Made by a program: the position numbers and the translations under genes
Shown here: piece by piece, positions 24,662 to 32,858 of the stretch
Position numbering within the stretch: position 1 is the first letter of the stretch
Layout of the letters: every line of letters starts with the position of its first letter
Source: a bacterium ADurb.Bin157
GTDB lineage: Bacteria; Muiribacteriota; Ozemobacteria; Ozemobacterales; Ozemobacteraceae
Reading direction: 5' to 3'
NCBI GenBank assembly: GCA_002070375.1
Contig: MWDD01000004.1
Location: 1-64,000 of the forward strand
DNA length: 64,000 bases
Notes under the pieces: generated by a model
What the model saw: only the letters and a program-made list of their open reading frames with translations
Told to the model about the DNA's origin: nothing
Databases searched by the model: none

Positions 24662-25228
24662 TTAATTGTTTTTGCTCAGCTTCCAGGAACGAACTATTTC
24701 AAAAGTATCGTCTTCTTCATTGTCAGGAAGCATTCGAGATAATTGCAAAAATTGAAAAGAAACTTTTACCGGTTCTTTTAGAAATTCACTAATCAATGCA
24801 CATTCGTTGGTTTTACCCGGAATGCTGCAGATGTTCATATGAGGATCCCAGGTGTCCTCATGATCTATTTCGGCATCGTGTTTTTTCAGTATCTCCAAAA
24901 AAACACTCCTTAGCGAGACTATCTCAGGGTTTTTAGGGATATCCCACCAAAATAAACTTTTGTCAATCGCTTCGATGTATGAAAATTTTACCGCGTCAAG
25001 AGCCATCTCGACCGGAGAAGGCATCTGTGCCATACTGTCTATTTCGTCTGCTATTTTTTTACAAGTTTCATAATCCGCACTAAAGTAACAGATTGTGAAA
25101 TGAAGATCACAGGCTAATTCTTTGCATAAAGGGCAGTATTGACTAAGAATTTTCTCTGTTTCTTTTTCAAGCTGCACCTTTTCTGTCGGAAAAAAAACGA
25201 TAAATGATCTGCAGACCCCTTCAAACAT
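24662..25228 (-). CDS. 2H-phosphoesterase-like protein
   Basis: The 188-residue protein has two H-x-T/N motifs spaced as in the 2H superfamily (2'-5' RNA ligase and cyclic phosphodiesterase relatives): LHFTICYF near residue 43 and DPHMNICSI near residue 129. The second motif has Asn where Thr or Ser is usual. Sequence before the first motif (RSFIVFFPTEK...) forms a plausible first beta strand. Members open or close 2',3'-cyclic phosphate bonds in RNA or nucleotides; the target here is unknown. It lies upstream of uvrB on the same strand with about 70 bp between them. Confidence 0.6.
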   Translation of the reverse strand: MFEGVCRSFIVFFPTEKVQLEKETEKILSQYCPLCKELACDLHFTICYFSADYETCKKIADEIDSMAQMPSPVEMALDAVKFSYIEAIDKSLFWWDIPKNPEIVSLRSVFLEILKKHDAEIDHEDTWDPHMNICSIPGKTNECALISEFLKEPVKVSFQFLQLSRMLPDNEEDDTFEIVRSWKLSKNN

Positions 25229-25299
25229 AAATTAACCTCTCAATTGAAATCACTTGTTTAAAGTTTACAACTTTTTCATTACATATTTAAACATAAAAT

Positions 25300-25328
25300 A
25301 TGACATCAAGAAAAATTATCGTTATAAT
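25300..25328 (+). promoter_or_regulatory. Promoter of the ankyrin-repeat gene
   Basis: ATGACA and TATAAT are 17 bp apart, with a predicted start near 25335. The leader is about 23 nt and contains GGAGG before the GTG start codon. Confidence 0.7.
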
Positions 25329-25357
25329 CATACGAGAAAATTGCGTGGAGGATTAAA

Positions 25358-26872
25358 GTGAAAAGATATTGTTTTGCTGTTTTTTTCTTGTTTTACATCT
25401 CTCTTCCCCTGTTATCTCAAGAGCCTGAGTCTTTTATTGAAAAAAAATGCCTTAATGGAATAGAAATTCCCGATAAATTAATGCCGGCTTTTAAAACATA
25501 TCGCTCTAAAGAATCATTTTCGCATTGTTTGGGCTCAGACAGTTGTGGCATTTCAGGCTATGCTCTGATTCAGCGACTAAAAAACTCCGTAAAATATGAC
25601 GCTACGGTTCATTGTCCGTTATGCGAAGTTGATTTTCCCGTTTCAAGCGCTTCATTACAGATAATGAACACTCAGACACGTACAAATAAAGACTACGTGA
25701 TTGCCCTAGACGGAATGCCTCTGAACGCTGACTGGCAAGCTCCCCCCGAATGCCCGTTATGCGGGGGCTCTTATGACATTCTTTCTCTTAACCGGCTATT
25801 GTGCTCTAACCTATGGGAAATGTGGCGCATTCAGCATTATGACGCCTCGGGTTGGAGCGGGTACATTGAACCCCTCCTACTGTCAGAGGTTGATAAATAT
25901 CTTGTTTATCAGGCATCTCTTAAAGCTTCAAGAGCTCTGCGAGAGAATCCCGAAAAAAGGAAATACTTCTTGGAAGTCGCTCTCGAATCATTGGATCAGC
26001 ATATTTCCGACAGTAAAATTAAGCACAACCTAGACGATAAAGATGAATCTGCATACAGTGATTGGAATCTTTTGCAGAGTGACATAATGAAGATGAAGGC
26101 CGAATTGTTGCGCCAAATGAGCCGTTTTGGCGAAGCTGCCGCTCTTCTCGACGAATTCGAAATTAAATATTCGGCCGACTACGATTCTGCGAAAATAAGA
26201 AAACTGATAAATCAAAAGAATTGCGAGCCTGCCGCAAAACCTATCGGAAACGACTTACACGAGGCAGTTTTACGTGCGAAAGCCGGCGAACCTGTTAAAG
26301 ATACTGACGAAATAGCAATGCTTGTGGCGGCTGACAATTCTTTGCTTTTTCAGAGAATGCATGACTTAACTCCGCTTATGCTAGCTATTTGCGAAGACAA
26401 GCCCGAAGTAGTTAAATTCCTTGTGGGTGCAGCTTACGATACAATATTTGAAAAGAATCGAGGAAAAAGCATTGCCGCGCATTACGCAGCTTTGTTCGGA
26501 AACGTTGAGATATTAAAAGAGGTGGTGAGATTTGATAATATCAATTATCAGAATAATGCAGGTTGCAGTCCTCTTTATGTGGCAATTGAAGCCGGCAACT
26601 ATGATGCTGTAGACTATTTGCTCAGTGAAAATGCAGCAATGGACCTTCTTACAGACACTCAAAAAGATGCTCTAGTCTTAGCCTGTACCTACTCAACAAA
26701 AGAGCACGAAAGAATTCTTGAAAGATTGTTAAAACAGCAAACAAATAACAGGCAAAAATTTATTAACGAAGCATATGCTGCTGCAAAAGAAAGCGGAACT
26801 CAAAAAATGCAAGAAATACTGAAAAAGCTCGGTGCAATAGAACCGCCTCCCGATGAAGAGAATGATGAGTGA
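25358..26872 (+). CDS. Secreted zinc-binding protein with C-terminal ankyrin repeats
   Basis: A GTG start with GGAGG gives 504 residues. The first 20 form a signal peptide (CFAVFFLFYISLPLLS, then QEPE). Residues about 85-150 contain CPLCEVDFPVSS and CPLCGGSYD, two CxxC knuckles in a pattern like the DUF2225 zinc domain. A helical middle region (TPR-like, about 175-285) follows. Residues about 295-480 carry ankyrin repeats, for example LTPLMLAICEDKPEVVKFLV, HYAALFGNVEIL and CSPLYVAIEAGNYDAVDYLL. It probably binds proteins in the periplasm or at the surface. Two zinc knuckles in an exported protein are unusual. The C-terminus is acidic. Confidence 0.72.
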   Translation: MKRYCFAVFFLFYISLPLLSQEPESFIEKKCLNGIEIPDKLMPAFKTYRSKESFSHCLGSDSCGISGYALIQRLKNSVKYDATVHCPLCEVDFPVSSASLQIMNTQTRTNKDYVIALDGMPLNADWQAPPECPLCGGSYDILSLNRLLCSNLWEMWRIQHYDASGWSGYIEPLLLSEVDKYLVYQASLKASRALRENPEKRKYFLEVALESLDQHISDSKIKHNLDDKDESAYSDWNLLQSDIMKMKAELLRQMSRFGEAAALLDEFEIKYSADYDSAKIRKLINQKNCEPAAKPIGNDLHEAVLRAKAGEPVKDTDEIAMLVAADNSLLFQRMHDLTPLMLAICEDKPEVVKFLVGAAYDTIFEKNRGKSIAAHYAALFGNVEILKEVVRFDNINYQNNAGCSPLYVAIEAGNYDAVDYLLSENAAMDLLTDTQKDALVLACTYSTKEHERILERLLKQQTNNRQKFINEAYAAAKESGTQKMQEILKKLGAIEPPPDEENDE

Positions 26873-26883
26873 TACTTTAAAGT

Positions 26884-26912
26884 TTGTATGCGCAACATTT
26901 TAGTGTTATTCT
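26884..26912 (+). promoter_or_regulatory. Putative promoter of ridA
   Basis: TTGTAT and TATTCT are 17 bp apart, just after the ankyrin gene stop. The -10 box is a moderate match. The predicted start is near 26919. Confidence 0.4.
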
Positions 26913-26951
26913 CCAAATAGTTAATATTTTCACAGGAGGAAAACATAAAAC

Positions 26952-27332
26952 ATGAGACAAGTTATTTTTACAGACAAAGCTCCCGCTGCAATCGGCCCAT
27001 ATTCACAGGCTATAAAAATTAATGGGCTCGTTTATACTTCCGGCCAAGTCCCGGTAAATCCCGAAACTAAAAAAATTGACAGCGAAGATATTGAAATACA
27101 AGCCAAACAGGTTATGAAAAACTTGGATGCAGTTCTTAAAGCGGCAAACACAGACCTTTCCAGAGTTGTTAAATCAACAATCTTTTTAAAAGATTTAAAC
27201 GATTTTGCTAAGGTTAATGAAATATACGGTTCATTCTTTAAATCAGAACCGCCGGCCAGATCATGCGTTCAAGTCGCAAAGCTCCCCTTAGACTGTAAAA
27301 TTGAAATTGAAGTTATCGCGCTTGCCGATTAA
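26952..27332 (+). CDS. ridA: RidA-family enamine/imine deaminase
   Basis: RidA hydrolyses reactive 2-aminoacrylate and related imines made by PLP enzymes. The 126-residue length is standard. Conserved parts are APAAIGPYSQAI at the N-terminus, VYTSGQVPV, the PPARSCVQV motif with the substrate-binding Arg, and the end IEIEVIALA with the catalytic-site Glu. AGGAGG is present about 11 nt before the ATG, slightly far. It stands alone between the ankyrin gene and a strong terminator. Confidence 0.95.
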   Translation: MRQVIFTDKAPAAIGPYSQAIKINGLVYTSGQVPVNPETKKIDSEDIEIQAKQVMKNLDAVLKAANTDLSRVVKSTIFLKDLNDFAKVNEIYGSFFKSEPPARSCVQVAKLPLDCKIEIEVIALAD

Positions 27333-27347
27333 AATTTAAACTGAACA

Positions 27348-27391
27348 TAAAGACCCCACCCGCACTCGAATGAATGCGGGTGGGGTCTTTA
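27348..27391. terminator. Strong convergent terminator hairpin
   Basis: A 16- to 17-bp perfect stem (AAAGACCCCACCCGCA with its complement) encloses a 10-nt loop. Only short T runs follow on either side, but the stem is very stable. It lies between convergent ridA and the fibronectin-III lipoprotein gene. Confidence 0.85.
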
Positions 27392-27414
27392 TGTGGAAAG
27401 TTATCTTAACTTTA

Positions 27415-29370
27415 TCAGTTCGATCTGACAAATACAAGAGCATCTAAGAACAGGGTGGCTTGGCCGCTTGAGCCTGCACTTAATGCAATTAAGTCGATAT
27501 CTATGCCTGAAACGCTGCTGCCTATTGCAATTTGTCCAAGGTTTACGACCGTTCTCCCTTTGTTAACCTGGCTATATGCAGAGATGTCTTTCTGTAAAAG
27601 CGCAGAGCTTAATATTCCGTTTTCACGAATTTCACATCTCCACTGACCGCTGCTGGTATGTGGAAAATAATAGGCATATACGTTGTATTTGTAATAGGTT
27701 CCGCTTCCCGAAGGCGCAGGAAGTCTGAAATAATCTGAAGAGAAAAGCGAACCGGAGCCGTATCTGTATTTGTCGCCGTTAACGCCCGCTGAGGTTGGCA
27801 CCAACATCGCCGCACCCGCACCGGAATAGTTGTCGATATTCGGGTAAGCTGTAGAGTTGTAGGCTATATAAACATGAGTTGTGTTGCTATAATCAGTGTT
27901 TGCAACGTCATATTCCCAGTTCGGGTTTTCACCTTCAAGAATAGCCACATATTGTCCGCCCGGATAAGCTTTTGCCACATTGCTTAATTCGCTTTCTTTT
28001 CCGGATGAACTTACTGCAGATACTTTGAAATAATAAGGTATTCCAAATTCAAGCTTTTGGCCTTTTTTATCAGGGTTCTGATTGTAAGCGCTCGGGTAAA
28101 CATTAATAACGTTAGTTGTGGTTTCTGTCCATTGTGTTTGTCCCGTCCAAGACTTTGCAAATGCACCGTCTGCCGATGTGGAAAAGTAAATGTTATAGCT
28201 TGTGGCATTGGTGCTTGAATCCCAGGCCAACCTGATTCCTGACTCTGTCGCGCTTGAAGACCAGGCTCTCAAGTTTTGCGGAGTCGCCGGAATATCGACA
28301 TTGGACGAAAGAGTCGTTACTGAGCTTAGTTTGCTTACATTGCCGTTGGTGTCCAATGCTCTGACAGCAAAAAGATTATATGAGCTGCCGTTTACATCTT
28401 TAAATGTTTGACTCAGATTTGCAGAGCCGTTGTCTTCAATAATGCCTATCAAAGAGAACAACGCGTCATTTGCATTGGCTCTGAAAACCAGATAACTGTC
28501 TAAATCCATTGTGGCATTAGTGCTATTATAAATAGCAGAACCGTCCTCGTTGTAAAGAGGCTTGCTCCAAGACACAACCGGGTCTGAGTCTGTGCTTATA
28601 GAAAGGTTGAAAGGAGCGCAAGGAATAGTGTCATCTCCCGATTTCAAAGTTACTTGAACGGGGTCTGAATTTTCGCTTTCAGTGTAAGTTTCAGTGAATG
28701 CTCGAATAATATAGGTGTATTGTTCGGCAGATGATTTGCTTATCGAAGTGTCTACAAAACCGGGAGTAGAAAGAGGCACGGAAGTAATCCAAGAAACTCC
28801 GCCCGCAGTGCTGCTTAAGCCGCGGTAAATATTGTAACCCTTGATGTTTCCCGTTGTGACTTTATCCCAAGAAACATACACGGCTTCGGTTGAAGCCCTG
28901 GCTTTTAAATTGACAACTCTCGGCGGTTTTTCTTCGTTCGCAAGACCCGCTTTAATTTGAATAGAGTTGGTTAAAGCCAAATCAGATTCTTTGCCCTGAG
29001 TGTCAAAAGCAGAAACTTTGTAATAATAGTATTGGTCGTTCACAAGCTTATTGCCTTGATCATCATCAAAATATGAGGGCGCCGGCAAAACAGCAACAGT
29101 GGCTATATAAGTAAAAGGACCACCGGAATTGGTTGAACGGTAAACTTTATAACCCACCAAATCCGATTCCGTATTCGCCGACCAAGTAACCAAGCAGGCT
29201 TTTTCTTTGCCCTGCCCCGTGACGTTTTGAGGAACAGAGGGGGCTTCATAATCAGTCAGCCCTGAACTCTTGGTCCCCGTAGTGCACCCGAATAAGCCTA
29301 TCAACATAATGCTTAAGCAAACTGTTAAAAGCGCTTTAATCGGCGATGCTGTCGCAACCTTTTTCCACAT
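27415..29370 (-). CDS. Lipoprotein with fibronectin type III domains
   Basis: The 651-residue protein begins with a lipoprotein signal (LTVCLSIMLIGLFGC). Four fibronectin-III-like repeats follow, starting near APSVPQNV (about 43), PPRVVNLKA (about 148), PCAPFNLSIS and IPATPQNLRAWS; each contains the YKVYR/YNIYR type strand. The last 180 residues form a different beta-rich domain (YVAILEGENPNWEYD ... LDALVFVRSN) similar in look to golvesin or carbohydrate-binding modules. No catalytic motif is seen. It is likely a surface adhesin or glycan-binding lipoprotein. It has no close gene partners. Confidence 0.82.
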   Translation of the reverse strand: MWKKVATASPIKALLTVCLSIMLIGLFGCTTGTKSSGLTDYEAPSVPQNVTGQGKEKACLVTWSANTESDLVGYKVYRSTNSGGPFTYIATVAVLPAPSYFDDDQGNKLVNDQYYYYKVSAFDTQGKESDLALTNSIQIKAGLANEEKPPRVVNLKARASTEAVYVSWDKVTTGNIKGYNIYRGLSSTAGGVSWITSVPLSTPGFVDTSISKSSAEQYTYIIRAFTETYTESENSDPVQVTLKSGDDTIPCAPFNLSISTDSDPVVSWSKPLYNEDGSAIYNSTNATMDLDSYLVFRANANDALFSLIGIIEDNGSANLSQTFKDVNGSSYNLFAVRALDTNGNVSKLSSVTTLSSNVDIPATPQNLRAWSSSATESGIRLAWDSSTNATSYNIYFSTSADGAFAKSWTGQTQWTETTTNVINVYPSAYNQNPDKKGQKLEFGIPYYFKVSAVSSSGKESELSNVAKAYPGGQYVAILEGENPNWEYDVANTDYSNTTHVYIAYNSTAYPNIDNYSGAGAAMLVPTSAGVNGDKYRYGSGSLFSSDYFRLPAPSGSGTYYKYNVYAYYFPHTSSGQWRCEIRENGILSSALLQKDISAYSQVNKGRTVVNLGQIAIGSSVSGIDIDLIALSAGSSGQATLFLDALVFVRSN

Positions 29371-29441
29371 AAGGTTTTCTCCTTTTCAGGTTAACATAAC
29401 AAAATATTCAAAATACTAATCGTCAGAAAATTCAATTTTGC

Positions 29442-30152
29442 TTAGCAATTTTTCAGCACAATAAAAGAAAACATGCTTCCGTTTCTCTTTTTTTGTCTTC
29501 GAAACGAATAAAAATTATCCTCTTCGCAATATGTGCAATAATCAAGGTCTAAGATAGAAGAATCAATGACTCCCGCCTCGCATAACTGATATCGATTCAG
29601 CTTGCGCAAATTTAGGTGCCACTTATTTTCTTTTTTTATAAAAAACCTTGCATATAGGCTGTCTGCGGCCAAAAATTCTTCGAAAACTTCATTGCCCATT
29701 TCCAGACAACATTCATTTATGCAAGGCCCCACAAAAACTTTCAAATCCTTCGCACTTGCCCCATACTCAGAAACAAGCTTCTTTACTGTCTTTCCGGCGA
29801 TATTGAGCTTGCTTCCGCGCCAACCTGCGTGAACGGCGGCAGCGCAATTTTTGCCCGCTATCAAAAGAGGAAGGCAGTCAGCTGAAAAAACGCCAATTGT
29901 GTGCATTGGCGTCTTAGTGATTATGGCGTCTCCGTTTTTACACAAAAAATCGTTGTGCTCCTCCGAAACTATTATCCCGTCTTTATGGACTTGATTCAAA
30001 TAAACAGGAAGTGGCAATCGCCGCTCTTTTACTATGCTCAGAGAATTCCAGAGACTTATAATTTTATCCGTATCAAAATTGTAAAGGGAAAAATCACCGT
30101 CGCTCTTTTCTGAAAAGCAAATCAGTGCTTCATCAGTTTCTGTGATTTTCAT
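29442..30152 (-). CDS. pgeF: YfiH/LACC1-family purine nucleoside phosphorylase (PgeF-like)
   Basis: The 236-residue protein has the family's zinc ligands: His in NQVHKDG, Cys in FSADCLPLLI and His in AAVHAGWRG. GDAIIT, VGPCINECC and YSFRRQKKRNGSM are also conserved. Members were once called multicopper polyphenol oxidases; they are now known to phosphorolyse or deaminate adenosine and inosine, and E. coli PgeF corrects errors in peptidoglycan precursors. Its ATG follows the TPR gene stop with 1 nt between, so the two are co-transcribed. A nucleoside phosphorylase would yield ribose-1-phosphate, the substrate of the deoB product encoded at 13412-14557; this link is only inference. Confidence 0.9.
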   Translation of the reverse strand: MKITETDEALICFSEKSDGDFSLYNFDTDKIISLWNSLSIVKERRLPLPVYLNQVHKDGIIVSEEHNDFLCKNGDAIITKTPMHTIGVFSADCLPLLIAGKNCAAAVHAGWRGSKLNIAGKTVKKLVSEYGASAKDLKVFVGPCINECCLEMGNEVFEEFLAADSLYARFFIKKENKWHLNLRKLNRYQLCEAGVIDSSILDLDYCTYCEEDNFYSFRRQKKRNGSMFSFIVLKNC

Positions 30153-30153
30153 G

Positions 30154-31785
30154 TCAGTAGCTTCCCGTGAGTGAAACCATCATTTTTTCTGCAAGCTCAT
30201 CAACAGCATCTCGCCTCTTTGATACTTCAGAAATCATTTTTAATGTTCTGATGGCGTCTTCGTGTCTTCCCTTTTTTGCGTAAAGAGAAGCTAATACCAC
30301 ATAGGCTTCTTTAAGTGTTCGATTAAGAGCTATTGCGCGCTTTGATTGTTCATAGGCCTCTTGGTATTTACCCTGATTGTAGTTTAAAAGTGCTAAATCT
30401 TTGTAGGTTTCGGCACTGTCAGGGTCAAGAGATAAAGCTTTTCTGAATTCCGTTTCAGCCAGCTGATATTGCCCGGATCTGAAAAAATCCTTGCCCATGT
30501 CACTGTGGGTGCCGGCCTTCATATTCTTCTTTTCATCAATTTGTTTGGTAACTTTTAATAAAAAGTTTCTTGCCTGTCTTGAAACCATACTCGTTTCAGG
30601 AGCATTATTTATTATGGTATTAAGTTCGTTCGCCGCTTCATTTATAAGACCGCGGTCTAAATATGACTTGGCCAGGCTGTATTTGCGTTCTAATTCTCGT
30701 TCCTGGGCAACGGTTATTTGACGCGGCGCCGGTGTAACATGAACGGAAGATGCCGAGTAAGAAGAAGACCAAGTGTTGGTGTCCCGTTCATTTCGCAATC
30801 TTATGGCTTCCGGAGAAAACAAGGGATTGCTGTTTGCAGCTGTTGCGCTTACGGGGGTAAAGCTTGTATTCGTTTCTTGAATTGTATTAGTCGGTTGAGT
30901 GTAGTTTGAAAGATATTGCGAACCTAATTCACCCGATTTACCCCTGCGGTTCATAAATTCCTGTAACTTTGAGCCGGCTTTGGTTTGCATCTTTTTTGCA
31001 CTTGCAAAATAATGTTCTTTTGACTCAACCGTAAGAGCTTTAACTTTCCTTTCAAGATGCCGTTTAATAGGATCTGAATCGGTTGCTCTTGCGAGTGCTT
31101 GGCGATAGTGATTAAGAGCTTTTACGTTGTCATTAAGTTTTTCGTAACAATCTCCGAGAGATACATGCGCTTTTAAGTTGCTTGGGCTAAGTCGCACAAC
31201 GTTTAAAAAGCTCGATGCGGCTTTGTCAAAATTGTTTGCGCTTAATTCTGCAAGACCCATATTAAAATGAGACTTTGTAAAATTCGGATTTATTCTTAAT
31301 GCCGTTGTAAACTGTGTAATTGCCTCATTTGTGCGATCCGCTTTATAAAGCGCCCACCCCAAAGAATCTCTGTAATTCGCTGAATTCGGCTGTAAGTCGA
31401 CAGCTCGTTGGCAAAGAGCTATCCCTTTTACAACATCTCTTTCGCTGGTAGCTAGCAAATAACCTAAATTATTCAAGGCAGATGCATAGTTCGGATTTAA
31501 ATTAATGGCTCGCTCGTATGCCATTATGGCATTTTGAGTGTTGCCGTTTTTTTCATAAGCAAACCCAAGATTATGGAATGCCTCTGCCATGTCCGGTCGC
31601 ATCTTCACAGCTCTTGTTAAGAAAACCAAAGCCTCTGAATAGTTGTTTTCTTGAAGCTTGGCGGTTCCTTTTACATAGAGCTTGGTGCCTTCGTCTTGAT
31701 ATCCGCCGCTTGAATCAAAAGTAAAACTGAAAGCCGGTGAAGTTAGAAAAAGAGCCATTAGAATGACTAAAGCTGACTTTCTCAT
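30154..31785 (-). CDS. Secreted tetratricopeptide repeat protein
   Basis: ATG 31785 has AGGAGG 7 nt before it, giving 543 residues with a clean signal peptide (ALVILMALFLTSPAFS, then FTF). At least six TPRs follow in residues about 35-240 (for example ALVFLTRAVKMRPDMAEAFHNLGFAYEKNG). A low-complexity, partly basic linker spans about 260-360, and three more TPRs lie in about 360-530 (MGKDFFRSGQYQLAETEFRKALSLDPD). It is likely a periplasmic scaffold. It is co-transcribed with pgeF downstream and divergent to the GNAT-like gene. Confidence 0.82.
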   Translation of the reverse strand: MRKSALVILMALFLTSPAFSFTFDSSGGYQDEGTKLYVKGTAKLQENNYSEALVFLTRAVKMRPDMAEAFHNLGFAYEKNGNTQNAIMAYERAINLNPNYASALNNLGYLLATSERDVVKGIALCQRAVDLQPNSANYRDSLGWALYKADRTNEAITQFTTALRINPNFTKSHFNMGLAELSANNFDKAASSFLNVVRLSPSNLKAHVSLGDCYEKLNDNVKALNHYRQALARATDSDPIKRHLERKVKALTVESKEHYFASAKKMQTKAGSKLQEFMNRRGKSGELGSQYLSNYTQPTNTIQETNTSFTPVSATAANSNPLFSPEAIRLRNERDTNTWSSSYSASSVHVTPAPRQITVAQERELERKYSLAKSYLDRGLINEAANELNTIINNAPETSMVSRQARNFLLKVTKQIDEKKNMKAGTHSDMGKDFFRSGQYQLAETEFRKALSLDPDSAETYKDLALLNYNQGKYQEAYEQSKRAIALNRTLKEAYVVLASLYAKKGRHEDAIRTLKMISEVSKRRDAVDELAEKMMVSLTGSY

Positions 31786-31898
31786 TATTTGCCTCCTGGG
31801 TCGCAATTCAAATTTATATTATTATTCAACTCAACTATCGGCATAAGAGTTTTAATATTTTACAAAAACCGATATTTCTTCTGATTCATCTTCTTTAT

Positions 31899-31927
31899 TT
31901 GAAGATAAAGTTTCTTTGTTGTATAAT
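31899..31927 (+). promoter_or_regulatory. Promoter of the GNAT-like/sigma-54 activator unit
   Basis: TTGAAG and TATAAT are 17 bp apart. The start would be near 31934, giving a leader of about 65 nt before ATG 31999. The rest of the 213-bp divergent gap is AT-rich and holds no gene that I can see. Confidence 0.75.
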
Positions 31928-31998
31928 CGTTTCAGAAAAATTTTAGGCAATATTGCCCTTCTTAAGGTGAACACAAAATATATAAAAGGTGAATTCCC

Positions 31999-32844
31999 AT
32001 GCAGGATATTTTTAATAAACTGGAGCTAAGACCTTTTTCCTACGAGGAAGACGCTGAATCTGTAGCTGATATGCATTGTTGCGCTGAAGTTCTTGAGGGT
32101 TACTGGTTCGACAAAGCAGAAACATGTAAAATGCATTCTAAGATAGTCGTGAGAAGTCTCGGTTCTTCTTGGGTGTTGGCTTATTCAACCGTAATTTTCG
32201 CCCACGCGGATTTAATTAAACAAACTAACGGAGAAATGTCTGTTATCGCCCTGAGAATACATGAAAATTACAGATATCCTCAAGTTGTACAGGCCTTGCT
32301 TCAAGGGTTAAAACGAGAAGCAAAAAAAAGAAACGCATCAGCTATGCTTGTTTTTGCTGATAATACTCAAGTGGATGAAGCCATGAAAATGTTGGCAATA
32401 AAACCGGACAGAACCTATAGATATGTTAATGTCAGTTCAGCGCAAACAGCAAAGCAGCTGAGAGCCGAAAGAGTAATACTTCACAGAGACGATGTGGATT
32501 CAATGGATGTTTTCCCTCTTCTCGGAACTCCGTATCCGCCGCCATTTTTGTTGCAAAAAGCATTCTATGGGGCTGATTATACTGTTTTTAGTCACGAAAA
32601 ACCGGCCGTTTTTAATATATTCCTGAAAAATGATACCTTCTTGGCTTGTCATGACGGCAGAGAATGGTATGTCTTTAAAAAAGGCGACTTTAAGGTTGAA
32701 AAAGAGACTGTTCCGGCATTGTTGGCAACTTTGGCCGCACAAAATCAAGGACAGATTTTATTGACTGAAAACGCAATTGAAATCTCCGGTGCGGTTCCCA
32801 CAAATGATAAAGTTTATAACGATTATTTTATTCCCCTGGATTAA
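31999..32844 (+). CDS. Unrecognised protein, possibly GNAT-fold
   Basis: I do not recognise a family for this 281-residue cytoplasmic protein. Residues about 8-145 have the order of secondary structure and a segment (VIALRIHENYRYPQVVQALLQGLKREAKKRNASAMLVFAD split by loops) that resembles the core of acetyltransferases, though the usual acetyl-CoA loop glycines are absent. The C-terminal half may be a second related domain. It is followed 14 nt later by the sigma-54 activator gene and shares its promoter, so it may act in the same signalling circuit. Confidence 0.45.
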   Translation: MQDIFNKLELRPFSYEEDAESVADMHCCAEVLEGYWFDKAETCKMHSKIVVRSLGSSWVLAYSTVIFAHADLIKQTNGEMSVIALRIHENYRYPQVVQALLQGLKREAKKRNASAMLVFADNTQVDEAMKMLAIKPDRTYRYVNVSSAQTAKQLRAERVILHRDDVDSMDVFPLLGTPYPPPFLLQKAFYGADYTVFSHEKPAVFNIFLKNDTFLACHDGREWYVFKKGDFKVEKETVPALLATLAAQNQGQILLTENAIEISGAVPTNDKVYNDYFIPLD

Positions 32845-32858
32845 AAGGACCTCGTAAA

